Shown piece by piece: positions 9,357 to 17,850 of a stretch of 64,000 nt of DNA. The notes under the pieces are model-generated. The model saw only the letters and a program-made list of their open reading frames with translations, was not told the DNA's origin and did not search any database. Position 1 is the first letter of the stretch, and each line of letters begins with the position of its first letter. This DNA comes from Chitinophaga polysaccharea (GTDB taxonomy: Bacteria; Bacteroidota; Bacteroidia; Chitinophagales; Chitinophagaceae), in the NCBI RefSeq assembly GCF_007829335.1, contig NZ_VIWO01000006.1, forward strand, positions 248,001 to 312,000, in the 5' to 3' direction. The position numbers and the translations under genes were made by a program.

Positions 9357-10062
9357 CACGGCTCAACAAATACTTCATTTATCACAACGTTTTTGCTTAC
9401 TGCTTTTGTTCGCCATGGTAGCGGCTTTGCCGCTTCGGGCACAACAGGATACCCTGCGCCCTATTGCCAAAACCATGGACACCCTGATCCGGCCCGTTCC
9501 TGCACCAGGTACAGACACGGTAAAAAAGGCGAATAAAGCGTTGCTGACCGATTCGTCTTACGTTCCAGACTCCAGGTTGCCCCATAGTCCGCGTAAAGCA
9601 GCCCTCTACTCGGCCGTACTGCCGGGCCTTGGGCAGGTTTATAACAGAGAATACTGGAAAGTGCCACTGGTATATGCTGCCATTGGTACCTGTACGTATT
9701 TCTTTATAGACAATATGAAGACCTACAAACTGTTCCGCGACGCTTACCGGTTGCGGGTAGATGGAAACCCCGATACCAATGATACGGGGGAAACCGTAAA
9801 ATTCGATACCGAGTCGCTGAAACTCAACCGGGATCAGTTCCGGCAGTATGTAGATTATTCCGTATTATTTTTTGTACTGGCTTATGGCTTAAACATCGTA
9901 GATGCCACGGTGTTTGCGCACCTGCGTAATTTCGATATGTCTGATGACCTCAGTATGCGGATATCTCCTACATTGATTAACAACCGTACCCTGGGCATCG
10001 GTATTCATCTTTCCATTGGCAATAAAAAGTCCAAAGGAAGCCGGTATTTTGCCGGTCGCTGA
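9349..10062 (+). CDS. DUF5683 family membrane protein
   Basis: 237 residues. The N-terminus has a signal-peptide-like hydrophobic stretch (about residues 15-30, ending LPLRAQQ), then a low-complexity Pro/Thr/Asp linker and a conserved domain with PRKAALYSAVLPGLGQVYNREYWKVPLVYAAIG, the hallmark of DUF5683. Two to three membrane helices follow. The start is a GTG at 9349 that overlaps the parB stop by 8 bp; an ATG at 9415 would cut the signal peptide. It is a fixed neighbour of parAB and dapB in Bacteroidota. Function unknown; an envelope role is inferred. Confidence 0.8.
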   Translation: MANTAQQILHLSQRFCLLLLFAMVAALPLRAQQDTLRPIAKTMDTLIRPVPAPGTDTVKKANKALLTDSSYVPDSRLPHSPRKAALYSAVLPGLGQVYNREYWKVPLVYAAIGTCTYFFIDNMKTYKLFRDAYRLRVDGNPDTNDTGETVKFDTESLKLNRDQFRQYVDYSVLFFVLAYGLNIVDATVFAHLRNFDMSDDLSMRISPTLINNRTLGIGIHLSIGNKKSKGSRYFAGR

Positions 10063-10107
10063 TCACACATGTATCAATCCATCATCTAACATACAACTAT
10101 AAGGGTC

Positions 10108-10818
10108 ATGAAAATAGCGCTCATCGGATATGGGAAAATGGGAAAGGCTATAGACGCCATTGCTACTGCGAAAGGGCATGAAATAGTACTCCGTACCAGC
10201 AGCCAGCATCCGCTGACAAAGGAACAGCTGGCAGGGGTAGATGTAGCCATTGAATTTACCGTTCCGGAAACCGCCTACCAGAATATTATCACCTGCTTTG
10301 AAGCCAATGTACCCGTAGTAAGTGGTACTACCGGCTGGCTCGATAAATTGCCGGCTATAAAAGTACTGTGTGAAGAAAAGAAACAGGCTTTTTTACATAC
10401 CACCAACTTCAGCATAGGCGTCAATATCTTCTTTGAAGTCAATAAAAAGCTGGCTGAACTGATGGCACATCAGCCGCAGTATAATGTGTGGATGGAAGAA
10501 ATTCACCATACCCAAAAGAAAGACGCCCCCAGCGGCACCGCGCTTTCCCTGGCTGAACAGGTAATGTCGTCGGTAACGCGCAAAACCAAGTGGGTAAATG
10601 AAGAAAGCAATCAACCCGACACCCTGTCTATCATCTCTAAAAGAATAGATCCGGCGCCGGGTACGCATATTATCAGTTACACTTCTGCCATCGATGATAT
10701 TACCATTACGCATACGGCGCATTCCCGGGAAGGATTTGCTGCCGGTGCGGTAGTAGCGGCCGAATGGCTGAAGGGCAAAACCGGTGTGTTTACTATGCGG
10801 GAGGTATTGGGTTTGTAG
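10108..10818 (+). CDS. dapB: 4-hydroxy-tetrahydrodipicolinate reductase
   Basis: 236-residue cytoplasmic NAD(P)H-dependent enzyme of the diaminopimelate/lysine pathway, supplying cell-wall precursor. The Rossmann loop is GYGKMGKAI near the N-terminus; the GTTGW motif, SIGVNIFFEV and the catalytic EIHHTQKKDAPSGTA segment (His-His and the Lys of the DAPSGTA loop) are intact. It is slightly shorter than the E. coli enzyme, as usual in Bacteroidota. It lies 45 bp after the DUF5683 gene and probably ends the parAB transcription unit. Confidence 0.95.
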   Translation: MKIALIGYGKMGKAIDAIATAKGHEIVLRTSSQHPLTKEQLAGVDVAIEFTVPETAYQNIITCFEANVPVVSGTTGWLDKLPAIKVLCEEKKQAFLHTTNFSIGVNIFFEVNKKLAELMAHQPQYNVWMEEIHHTQKKDAPSGTALSLAEQVMSSVTRKTKWVNEESNQPDTLSIISKRIDPAPGTHIISYTSAIDDITITHTAHSREGFAAGAVVAAEWLKGKTGVFTMREVLGL

Positions 10819-10868
10819 CACCCGATCCCTGCTTTTAGCCCCCACTGGCTGCTAGCGAAAAACTGCTT

Positions 10869-10876
10869 ATCTTTAC
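10869..10876 (+). promoter_or_regulatory. Candidate -7 promoter box for Rrf2 gene
   Basis: TATCTTTA matches TAnnTTTG in all but the last base and lies 63 nt upstream of the Rrf2 start. TATCTTT recurs before other genes in this window. Confidence 0.35.
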
Positions 10877-10939
10877 AGGAATAATAAAAAGTGCCCGCTG
10901 CACTATTCGTTCATCCGGGAGGGATGCAAATCAGTCAGT

Positions 10940-11356
10940 ATGTTATCAAAAAAAACACAATACGCTTTTCACGCTTTAGTACACCTGGCAGAGAATGTAG
11001 ATAAGGGCCCTATCCTTATTTCTGAAATAGCCCAGGAGAAAAATATCTCTATCAAATTCCTGGAAAATATCCTGTTGGAATTGAAGAATGCCGGGATTCT
11101 CGGCAGTAAAAAAGGAAAAGGTGGTGGCTACTACCTGATGCGGCCTCCGAAGGAGATTGCATTAGCTAAGATTATTCGCTTGCTGGATGGTCCTATTGCC
11201 CTGCTTCCCTGCGTGAGCCTCAATTACTACGAGCGTTGCGAAAATTGCCGTGATGAAGCCGTTTGCGGCCTGAATGAAGTGATGGGAAAAGTAAGGGATT
11301 CCGCCCTGAAAATATTGGAAAACAAGACGTTGAAAGATATCCTGACACGGAGCTAA
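10940..11356 (+). CDS. Rrf2 family transcriptional regulator, cysteine-containing
   Basis: 138-residue winged-helix regulator of the Rrf2 superfamily (IscR, CymR, NsrR). The N-terminal HTH is typical (MLSKKTQYAFHALVHLAE, ISIKFLENILLELKNAGIL), with the GKGGGYYLMRPP wing. In the effector region there are four cysteines (91, 100, 103, 109; spacing C-x8-C-x2-C-x5-C), which could bind an Fe-S cluster or sense redox; the spacing differs from the C-x5-C-x5-C of IscR. It lies immediately before cysH-cysD-cysN in the same direction, so control of sulfate assimilation is the natural inference. Confidence 0.85.
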   Translation: MLSKKTQYAFHALVHLAENVDKGPILISEIAQEKNISIKFLENILLELKNAGILGSKKGKGGGYYLMRPPKEIALAKIIRLLDGPIALLPCVSLNYYERCENCRDEAVCGLNEVMGKVRDSALKILENKTLKDILTRS

Positions 11357-11364
11357 GCAAAAGC

Positions 11365-11467
11365 TTAAAGCAGAAAGCAAAAAGCTATTAAAACGAATGA
11401 TATGAGCGAATATTTTAATAACTCGCTGACATCATTCGTTTTAATAGCTTTTTGCTTTCTGCTTTAA
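11365..11467. repeat. Dispersed hairpin repeat, copy 1
   Basis: A perfect 37-bp inverted repeat (11365-11401 with 11431-11467) with a 29-nt loop that holds an inner 5-bp stem (AGCGA/TCGCT). The arms carry the repeated word AAAGC in AAAGCAGAAAGCAAAAAGC. It begins right after the Rrf2 stop and precedes the cysH promoter. Related copies are at 23913-24020 and 27762-27847. It could end transcription of the Rrf2 gene, but its size and its relatives point to a REP- or MITE-like element. Confidence 0.85.
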
Positions 11468-11551
11468 ACATTCGGCTCCTCTCCCATGGCCCCTTTGCAA
11501 GAAAGAAATAATTTTTTACCCTATTAGTCTATCTTTTTTATAGGTTTTATG

Positions 11552-11559
11552 TATTTTTG
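11552..11559 (+). promoter_or_regulatory. Candidate -7 promoter box for cysHDN
   Basis: Exact TATTTTTG match to TAnnTTTG, about 63 nt upstream of the chosen cysH start. It supports a separate transcript for cysH-cysD-cysN, starting near 11566, and argues against the upstream ORF extension being translated. Confidence 0.5.
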
Positions 11560-11621
11560 TTACGGGAGTGACCATAATCACTCGCTGGCACTACACACAT
11601 CAATTTATAAGGAAGAGCTAC

Positions 11622-12305
11622 ATGACAGACATTACCACCGCACTGGCCAACAAATCGGTGGAGGAGTCAATACAGTACCTGGTAGAGCAATACCCCGGGG
11701 CTGTGGCTTTCTCAACCTCCTTTGGTCAGGAAGACCAGGTAATAGCAGATATTATCTGGCGTAACCATTTGCCGGTTAGAGTTTTTACCCTCGACACAGG
11801 GCGCCTGTTCCAGGAAACATACGATGTAATGGACCTGACCATGGCCCGCTACAAACAGCCTGTAGAAGTATTTTATCCCGAAACAGCTGCCGTAGAAAAA
11901 CTGGTAGCTGCCAAAGGGCCCAACAGCTTTTACGAATCGGTGGAAAACCGCAAGGAATGTTGTGGTGTCCGTAAAGTAGTGCCACTCAACCGTGCACTGG
12001 AAGGCGTAAAAGTGTGGATTACCGGGCTCCGGGCAGAACAGTCTGACAACCGTCAGGGCATGGAAACCCTTGAATGGGACGCACAACGCCACCTTTATAA
12101 GTACAATCCGCTGATTCATTGGGGCTACGACGAAGTACTGGCTCACCTGGAAAAGTACCATGTTCCCTACAATAAGCTGCATGATAAAGGCTTCATCAGC
12201 ATTGGCTGCGCGCCCTGTACACGCGCCATCGAGCCGGGAGAACATCCGCGCGCCGGCCGTTGGTGGTGGGAACAGTCGCACAAAGAATGCGGCCTGCACG
12301 GATAA
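11622..12305 (+). CDS. cysH: Adenylyl-sulfate (APS) reductase, Fe-S type
   Basis: Reduces adenylyl sulfate (or PAPS) to sulfite with thioredoxin in assimilatory sulfate reduction. The PP-loop-like N-terminal domain (AFSTSFGQEDQVIAD) and the C-terminal catalytic ECGLH motif are present. Two cysteine pairs, Cys113-Cys114 (KECCGVRK) and Cys196-Cys199 (GCAPCT), are the [4Fe-4S] ligands that mark APS-reducing enzymes; no APS kinase gene is nearby, which agrees. The ATG at 11622 follows a purine-rich GGAAGAG and gives the normal 227 residues; the longer frame from 11568 adds an unlikely 18-residue lead. First gene of cysH-cysD-cysN. Confidence 0.93.
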   Translation: MTDITTALANKSVEESIQYLVEQYPGAVAFSTSFGQEDQVIADIIWRNHLPVRVFTLDTGRLFQETYDVMDLTMARYKQPVEVFYPETAAVEKLVAAKGPNSFYESVENRKECCGVRKVVPLNRALEGVKVWITGLRAEQSDNRQGMETLEWDAQRHLYKYNPLIHWGYDEVLAHLEKYHVPYNKLHDKGFISIGCAPCTRAIEPGEHPRAGRWWWEQSHKECGLHG

Positions 12306-12353
12306 AGTGATCAAGTATAGCTTTTAGAATTCAGCATAAATCATTTATAGTCT

Positions 12354-13262
12354 ATGACTAATCAAATCAATTGGGAATTTCCACAAGCACTGGAAGATGA
12401 AGCCATCTATATACTCCGCGAAACGGTAGCACAGTTCGAAAAGCCCGTGCTCCTGTTTTCCGGCGGAAAGGATTCTATCACCCTCGTAAGACTGGCCCAA
12501 AAGGCTTTTTATCCCGGTAAAATTCCTTTTTCCCTGCTGCACGTAGATACCGGCCACAACTTCCCTGAAACCATCGCTTTCCGCGACTGGCTGGTAAACA
12601 CACTGGGACTGGATATCATTGTAAGAAATGTACAGGACAGTATTGACCAGGGAAAAGTACAGGAAGAAACCGGCAAATATGCCAGCAGAAACGCCCTGCA
12701 AACCGTTACCCTGCTGGATGCCATCGAAGAAGGCAAGTTTGATGCCTGCATCGGGGGCGCCCGCCGCGATGAAGAAAAAGCACGCGCTAAAGAAAGAATA
12801 TTTTCTGTAAGAGATGAATTCGGTCAGTGGAACGCTAAAATGCAACGCCCTGAACTGTTCGACATCCTCAACGGAAAAATCAATATAGGCGAAAACGTAC
12901 GAGTATTCCCGATCTCCAACTGGACTGAGCTGGATGTATGGAATTACATTGTACGTGAAAAGCTGGAAATACCATCTATCTACTTCTCTCATGAAAGAGA
13001 AATCATTGAACGCGATGGTCTTTACTGGCCTTACTCCTCCTTCCTTAATACAACTGCCGATGAGGTGCCTTTCCTCCAGAAAGTACGCTTCCGTACCGTG
13101 GGCGATATGACCTGTACCGCAGCAGTACTTTCCGAAGCAGACAAACTGGAAGATATTATTGCCGAAATCATGGAAGCTAAAATCTCTGAAAGGGGTGCGC
13201 GTATCGACGACAAACGCTCAGAAGCCGCCATGGAAAAGAGAAAGCAGGCAGGATATTTTTAA
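12354..13262 (+). CDS. cysD: Sulfate adenylyltransferase subunit 2
   Basis: 302-residue catalytic subunit of the CysDN ATP sulfurylase, which makes adenylyl sulfate from ATP and sulfate. The PP-loop FSGGKDS is near residue 36, followed by LLHVDTGHNFPE; the CIGGARRDEEKARAKER motif and the C-terminal RFRTVGDMTCT segment are standard for CysD. It lies 48 bp behind cysH and 76 bp before cysN, so the three form one unit. Full length, no oddities. Confidence 0.96.
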   Translation: MTNQINWEFPQALEDEAIYILRETVAQFEKPVLLFSGGKDSITLVRLAQKAFYPGKIPFSLLHVDTGHNFPETIAFRDWLVNTLGLDIIVRNVQDSIDQGKVQEETGKYASRNALQTVTLLDAIEEGKFDACIGGARRDEEKARAKERIFSVRDEFGQWNAKMQRPELFDILNGKINIGENVRVFPISNWTELDVWNYIVREKLEIPSIYFSHEREIIERDGLYWPYSSFLNTTADEVPFLQKVRFRTVGDMTCTAAVLSEADKLEDIIAEIMEAKISERGARIDDKRSEAAMEKRKQAGYF

Positions 13263-13338
13263 TCAGTATCCTGGTATTTTCATTTAACTGAACACATTTT
13301 TTGAGCGGCAAGCCGCTGCATCTTAAAGCTAAAATATT

Positions 13339-14586
13339 ATGGAGGTTTTACGTATAGCCACTTCCGGTAGTGTAGATGATGGTAAAAGTACTTTAATAGG
13401 CCGTTTATTATACGATACCAATTCTATTCCCCAGGATAAAATGGAGGCACTCCACGCCGCCAGCAAAAGAAAAGGACTTGATTTTACGGATCTGTCGCTG
13501 CTGACCGATGGACTGGTAGCCGAGCGTGAGCAAGGTATCACCATCGATGTGGCGCATATCTATTTTTCTACGCCTACCCGCAAATACATTATTGCAGACA
13601 CCCCCGGGCATATTGAATATACCCGCAACATGGTAACAGGTGCTTCCAATGCACAGGTATCCCTGATATTGATCGACGCCCGCAAGGGAATTGTGGAGCA
13701 AACCCACCGTCACTTCTTTATTGCTAACCTGCTGCGCATCCCTTACCTGGTGGTATGTGTGAATAAAATGGACCTGGTAGATTACAGCGAAGCCCGCTTT
13801 AACCAGATCGTGGAAGATTTCCAGGTAATGCTGAGCAACGCCTCCTTCAAAGGCCAGGAAGTAAAATTCATCCCGATTTCGTCCCTGTACGGCGAAAATG
13901 TAGCCAGCCGCAACGGCACCATCAGCTGGTACCAGGGCGATACGCTGCTGGAATACCTGGAACAGGTATCGTTTGACCATGAAGATAATCAGCATCCCGC
14001 CCGCTTCCCGATTCAAAGTGTGATCCGCCCCAGAACTACCGAATACCATGATTTTCGCGGCTTTGCCGGTAAAGTGGCCAGCGGTCATTTTAATGTAGGC
14101 GATGAGGTGATATCGTTACCATCGGGACAAAAAAGCCGGATCAAAACGATTGAGCAATTTGAAAAGCAACTAACGGTAGCGCATGCACGTGAAAGCGTAG
14201 TGATTACCCTAGAAGATGAAATAGATAGCAGTCGCGGTAACATGCTGGTGAAAACCACCGAGGTACCGCCGCAACTGAAAGAAGTAAGCGCCAGTATCTG
14301 CTGGATGGATCAGCAAAAACTGACCAATGGTAAAACATATTTACTGCAGCATGGCGTTAACCGGGTGAAAGCAAAAGTACAGCAGATCCAATATATTACA
14401 GACGTTACCAACCACCTGCAGAAAGCAGATAAAACAGAAATGGGCTTGAACGATATCGGTAAAGTTGCTATCAAGACTGCTGCCCCGATATTTGCAGATG
14501 CTTATCAAAACAACCCGGCCAATGGTGCATTCATCCTCATCGATGAATTTAACAACACCACGGTAGCGGTAGGGTTTATTGACTAA
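13339..14586 (+). CDS. cysN: Sulfate adenylyltransferase subunit 1 (GTPase)
   Basis: 415-residue translation-factor-like GTPase whose GTP hydrolysis drives APS formation by CysD. GTPase motifs: G1 GSVDDGKST near residue 8, the REQGITIDVAH switch, G3 DTPGHIEY and G4 NKMD. EF-Tu-like beta-barrel domains follow. The length covers CysN only; there is no C-terminal APS kinase (CysC) domain, in line with the APS-type CysH upstream. Last gene of the unit, followed by a hairpin. Confidence 0.95.
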   Translation: MEVLRIATSGSVDDGKSTLIGRLLYDTNSIPQDKMEALHAASKRKGLDFTDLSLLTDGLVAEREQGITIDVAHIYFSTPTRKYIIADTPGHIEYTRNMVTGASNAQVSLILIDARKGIVEQTHRHFFIANLLRIPYLVVCVNKMDLVDYSEARFNQIVEDFQVMLSNASFKGQEVKFIPISSLYGENVASRNGTISWYQGDTLLEYLEQVSFDHEDNQHPARFPIQSVIRPRTTEYHDFRGFAGKVASGHFNVGDEVISLPSGQKSRIKTIEQFEKQLTVAHARESVVITLEDEIDSSRGNMLVKTTEVPPQLKEVSASICWMDQQKLTNGKTYLLQHGVNRVKAKVQQIQYITDVTNHLQKADKTEMGLNDIGKVAIKTAAPIFADAYQNNPANGAFILIDEFNNTTVAVGFID

Positions 14587-14602
14587 TCATATTCACATAA
14601 AA

Positions 14603-14639
14603 AAGAAGCAGCTAAGATGGGATAACTTAGCTGCTTCTT
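14603..14639. terminator. Bidirectional terminator between cysN and threonine dehydrogenase
   Basis: A perfect 14-bp stem (14603-14616 with 14626-14639) and 9-nt loop between two convergent genes. The minus-strand reading is followed by T7, so it ends the dehydrogenase transcript; it also lies just behind cysN. Confidence 0.82.
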
Positions 14640-14655
14640 CTGTTTTACAGATATA

Positions 14656-15594
14656 CTAAATGTTCTTCAGCATATCTTCCGTCATGCGGGCCAGATCATA
14701 CTCTGGTTTCCAGCCCCAATCCTGACGGGCCAGTGTATCATCAATACTGTTTGGCCATCCGTCTGCAATTTCCTGGCGATAATCCGGCGCATAAGCCATC
14801 GTAAACCCGGGAATATGCTTTTTAATTTCTGCACCTATTTCTTTTGGTGAGAAACTCATTGCCGAAAGATTATAGGCAGAGCGCACGTTGATTTTAGCCG
14901 CATCCGCTTCCATCAGTTCAATCGTAGCCCTGATCGCATCCGGCATGTACATCATTGGGAGGTACGTGTTTTCAGAAAGGAAGCTGGTATAGTGCTGATG
15001 TTCTTTGGCTTCATGGAAAATCTCGATCGCGTAATCGGTCGTACCGCCGCCTGGCGCTGATTTATAGCTGATCAGGCCGGGGTAGCGCAAACTTCTTACA
15101 TCTACGCCGAAACGGTGGTTATAGTATTCGCACCAGCGCTCACCGGCAAATTTGCTGATACCATAAATGGTAGTAGGCTCAATGATCGTGTGCTGTGGTG
15201 TGTCCTGCGCCGGAGAGTTAGGTCCGAATACTGCGATGGAACTAGGCCAGTATACTTTGTCGAGGTTTTCTTCTTTCGCAATATCCAGTACATTCAGCAG
15301 GCTTTGCATATTGATATGCCATGCCAGCAACGGATTTTTTTCACCGGTGGCCGACAGGATCGCCGCCAGCAGGTAAACCTGGGTAATATTATGGCGGATC
15401 ACCAGTACATGCAGCATTTCCTTGTTCATCACATCCAGCGACACATAGGGGCCTGTTCCTTTCAGCAAATCGTGCTCTTCCCGCAGATCTGAAGCCACCA
15501 CGTTGGTATCTCCATACATCTTTCTTAAGGCCAGCGTCAACTCCACGCCAATTTGTCCACAGGCGCCAATGACCAGAATCTTATCTTTCTTCAT
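14656..15594 (-). CDS. L-threonine 3-dehydrogenase, SDR (epimerase-like) type
   Basis: 312 residues of the extended short-chain dehydrogenase family. The NAD loop is VIGACGQIGVELT at the N-terminus; the catalytic triad is visible as the Ser of WPSSIAVFGP and the Tyr/Lys of YGISKFAGE. The sequence matches the UDP-galactose-epimerase-like NAD-dependent threonine dehydrogenases of Flavobacteria, which oxidise L-threonine to 2-amino-3-ketobutyrate. The partner 2-amino-3-ketobutyrate ligase is not adjacent. I start at the ATG at 15594 (MKKDKILVIGACG); the frame extends 23 residues further upstream but that part is not family-like. A sugar epimerase role is the main alternative. Confidence 0.82.
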   Translation of the reverse strand: MKKDKILVIGACGQIGVELTLALRKMYGDTNVVASDLREEHDLLKGTGPYVSLDVMNKEMLHVLVIRHNITQVYLLAAILSATGEKNPLLAWHINMQSLLNVLDIAKEENLDKVYWPSSIAVFGPNSPAQDTPQHTIIEPTTIYGISKFAGERWCEYYNHRFGVDVRSLRYPGLISYKSAPGGGTTDYAIEIFHEAKEHQHYTSFLSENTYLPMMYMPDAIRATIELMEADAAKINVRSAYNLSAMSFSPKEIGAEIKKHIPGFTMAYAPDYRQEIADGWPNSIDDTLARQDWGWKPEYDLARMTEDMLKNI

Positions 15595-15798
15595 ACAAAA
15601 ATATAATTGTAAGCTACTTTTTAAATCGGACCGTAATATTAACAGGTTCGTCGCTATTTCCACTCACGGCGCCTCAGCGGATGACAATGTGATAACAATA
15701 AAAATACAAATGAGCAGCGCACATGGTTTTGAATTACAATACCATGACAATTACGGTAAATGCACTCCTTTCGACCCATGCCTTTGCCGGATAATGCC

Positions 15799-15806
15799 TA
15801 TCTTTG
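15799..15806 (+). promoter_or_regulatory. Candidate -7 promoter box for kdsA
   Basis: Exact TATCTTTG match to TAnnTTTG. Transcription from here would start near 15812, which leaves almost no leader before the ATG at 15820 but a normal one before the ATG at 15841. Upstream, CATGGT and ACCATG (15722-15727 and 15741-15746) form a short inverted repeat. Confidence 0.5.
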
Positions 15807-15819
15807 CCCCTTCAATTAA

Positions 15820-16656
15820 ATGACCCAATTTTTTCAAGATATGAAGCACTTAAAAGCATTATTTAAAGAGCAATACAACCCGGAGAACTTTTTCCTGATT
15901 GCTGGCCCCTGTGTAATTGAAGAGGAAGAGATCCTGATGACGGTAGCGGAAAAAGTAACGAAGATTTGTAAACGTTTACAGATCCCCTATATCTTCAAAG
16001 CTTCTTACCGTAAGGCCAACCGTACCAGCGTACATTCCTTCACCGGTATTGGCGATGTAGAAGGACTGGAGCTGTTGCAAAAAGTGGGTAAAACATTTAA
16101 CGTTCCAGTTACCTCCGATATTCACTCTGCAGCGGAAGCAGCTATGGCAGCGGCTTATGTAGATGTATTACAGATACCGGCTTTCCTGTGCCGTCAAACA
16201 GACATCCTGCTGGCAGCGGCAGAAACTGGTAAGGTGGTGAATGTAAAGAAAGGGCAGTTCCTCAGCGGAGAGTCCATGAAATTTGCCGTAGAAAAAATCA
16301 AGGGCGCCGGTAATGATCATATTATCCTGACCGAGCGTGGTACTACTTTCGGTTACCAGGACCTGGTGGTTGACTACCGCAATATTCCGATTATGAAGCA
16401 CCTGGGCGAGCCGGTGGTAATGGATTGTACCCACTCCCTGCAGCAGCCTAATCAAACCAGCGGTGTAACCGGCGGTAATCCGCAAATGATCAGCACCATC
16501 GCCAAAGCAGCTATTGCTACCGGCGCTGATGGCCTGTTTATAGAAACACACCCCGACCCTTCCAAAGCAAAATCTGACGGCGCCAACATGCTGCGCCTCG
16601 ATCTGCTGGAAGAACTGCTGGAAAAACTGGTAGAAATCCGTAAGGTAGTGCGCTAA
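15820..16656 (+). CDS. kdsA: 3-deoxy-8-phosphooctulonate (KDO8P) synthase
   Basis: Condenses phosphoenolpyruvate with arabinose 5-phosphate to KDO 8-phosphate for the lipopolysaccharide inner core. 278 residues as written. The AGPCVIE motif carries a cysteine (Cys31) in the position that marks the metal-dependent class of KDO8P synthases, where E. coli KdsA has asparagine. KASYRKANRTS, the PVTSDIHS segment and the TERGTTFGYQDLVVD loop are standard. Two in-frame starts are possible: 15820 and 15841 (MKHLKALF); the promoter position favours 15841. Confidence 0.94.
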   Translation: MTQFFQDMKHLKALFKEQYNPENFFLIAGPCVIEEEEILMTVAEKVTKICKRLQIPYIFKASYRKANRTSVHSFTGIGDVEGLELLQKVGKTFNVPVTSDIHSAAEAAMAAAYVDVLQIPAFLCRQTDILLAAAETGKVVNVKKGQFLSGESMKFAVEKIKGAGNDHIILTERGTTFGYQDLVVDYRNIPIMKHLGEPVVMDCTHSLQQPNQTSGVTGGNPQMISTIAKAAIATGADGLFIETHPDPSKAKSDGANMLRLDLLEELLEKLVEIRKVVR

Positions 16657-16718
16657 ATAGCGCATGATGCTTTCAGCTTTTTTTCCGTAAATTCATAGCA
16701 CATAAAACTCTGTTCACT

Positions 16719-17120
16719 ATGATTAGCATTCACGAATTAAAATCAGGTGATACCGTTATCACAAACTATGGAGGCATGGAAAAAGAGGGGAAGATTTTGC
16801 AGGTAGACCATGAGGATAAGAAAGTGTTGGTAGCTACGGATGAAAATGAGTATTGGTACGACCTGGACAACCTGTTGCCAGTTCATTTGACGGAAGCTAC
16901 CTTGTTGAAACTACAGTTTCACAAAGATGAAACTGCTTCGTCGCCCGCAGGCGGCAGTTTATATGTAAGAGGGCCTTTCTCAGTCAGGATGTTTGAAGAT
17001 GGGCATAAACCCTTACTTCAGCTGCACTACCGGGATGAAAGCAGGAATCTGAATGCACCAATCACACTGAACGAACTTCAGAACCACTATTACGGCATGA
17101 CAAATTTCCACCTGGAATAA
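16719..17120 (+). CDS. Conserved hypothetical protein, 133 residues
   Basis: No recognised family. A soluble, acidic protein with no signal peptide or membrane helix. The N-terminal half (KSGDTVITNYGGMEKEGKILQVDHEDKKVLVA) reads like a small SH3- or KOW-like barrel; the C-terminal part (PITLNELQNHYYGMTNFHLE) is helical with an aromatic end. It lies 62 bp downstream of kdsA and before a strong terminator, so it probably belongs to the kdsA transcript. Function cannot be inferred. Confidence 0.7.
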   Translation: MISIHELKSGDTVITNYGGMEKEGKILQVDHEDKKVLVATDENEYWYDLDNLLPVHLTEATLLKLQFHKDETASSPAGGSLYVRGPFSVRMFEDGHKPLLQLHYRDESRNLNAPITLNELQNHYYGMTNFHLE

Positions 17121-17124
17121 ACAT

Positions 17125-17164
17125 AAAAACGCCGGCCTCGCAGTATTGTGAGGCCGGCGTTTTT
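17125..17164 (+). terminator. Intrinsic terminator of kdsA unit
   Basis: A perfect 15-bp GC-rich stem (17125-17139 with 17150-17164) with a 10-nt loop, ending in a T run. It sits 4 nt after the stop of the small hypothetical gene. Confidence 0.9.
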
Positions 17165-17295
17165 TATTAATACATTGGCGCCGCATTGTTTAATGCGATG
17201 TGGCGTAGCATAGCGCTCCCCTCACCCCACATTTCTTCACGAGCGTATTAATGCTTGTCCACAAGCATTCCTAATAACTTTAGCTTATTTATTTA

Positions 17296-17517
17296 TCAGA
17301 GATAGCGAAGGGGATTCCTTCTGGCATTCTGGATGTAATTTTTCATATTTACCCAGAACGCAAGGATCATATAAACAATGACGGGGGAACCCATTGTAAG
17401 GAAAGTGGCATAGATGAAAAAGAAGCGTATGCGGGATGTGGCAACTCCCAGTTTATCACCAATAGCGGTACAAACCCCGAACGCTTTCCATTCCACAAAG
17501 TCTTTAATCCGGTTCAT
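17296..17517 (-). CDS. PspC domain membrane protein
   Basis: 73-residue single-domain PspC protein. The N-terminal FGVCTAIGDKLGVATSRIRFFF is the PspC signature, followed by one hydrophobic helix (about 30-53) and a basic C-terminal tail. PspC-like proteins act in envelope stress responses in enterobacteria, but stand-alone members in Bacteroidota have no defined role. Neighbours give no functional hint. No other psp genes are in the window. Confidence 0.82.
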   Translation of the reverse strand: MNRIKDFVEWKAFGVCTAIGDKLGVATSRIRFFFIYATFLTMGSPVIVYMILAFWVNMKNYIQNARRNPLRYL

Positions 17518-17850
17518 AGTCCAAATTTATCAAATTCCGGCTGGAAAAACAAACTGAAAAAGGCTCCTTCCCTCTCTTGGTTTAGCATCCTGAATATCAG
17601 CAATTTGCCGCCGGGAGGGGTTTTGATATACCCGGATATTGCCTGGTAAGCAGGGCGCATAAATTTAATATAACACTTTTTAATAATTTTTCAACACCTG
17701 TTTTCCGTGTATAGCGGGAGTTTGGCGACAGCCTACCGGGACGGAAAGTTTATACACAGTAGGTATCTCTTAAGTATTTAATTTAAAAACTTGTTGTTTT
17801 TAGTGTAATTTTGCAACCAATTTTTAACTGCTCTTAAATTTTTTTTTATC
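17518..17850. other. 333-bp non-coding gap upstream of aconitase
   Basis: No gene recognised. The middle part holds a distant 7-bp inverted repeat (GTGTATA at 17707-17713 and TATACAC at 17751-17757) around a GC-rich core, and an exact DnaA-box match TTATACACA (17750-17758). A promoter box follows at 17806, and a run of nine T (17839-17847) lies just before the aconitase start codon. Confidence 0.45.
17806..17813 (+). promoter_or_regulatory. Candidate -7 promoter box for aconitase
   Basis: Exact TAATTTTG match to TAnnTTTG, 37 nt upstream of the ATG. No well-placed -33 TTG. Confidence 0.5.

Noticed and set aside
11568-11621. Upstream extension of cysH
   Set aside because: It begins at a GTG only about 8 nt behind the -7 promoter box; the ATG at 11622 has a purine-rich lead and gives the normal length.
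13304-13317. AGCGGC-AA-GCCGCT hairpin between cysD and cysN
   Set aside because: Two-nt loop and no T run downstream; not supported as a terminator or an operator.
16657-16684. TGCGCT-AAAT-AGCGCA and TGCTTTCAGCTTTTTTT after kdsA as a fourth hairpin repeat
   Set aside because: It resembles the right arm of copy 3, but there is no matching left arm or loop motif; the similarity is too short.
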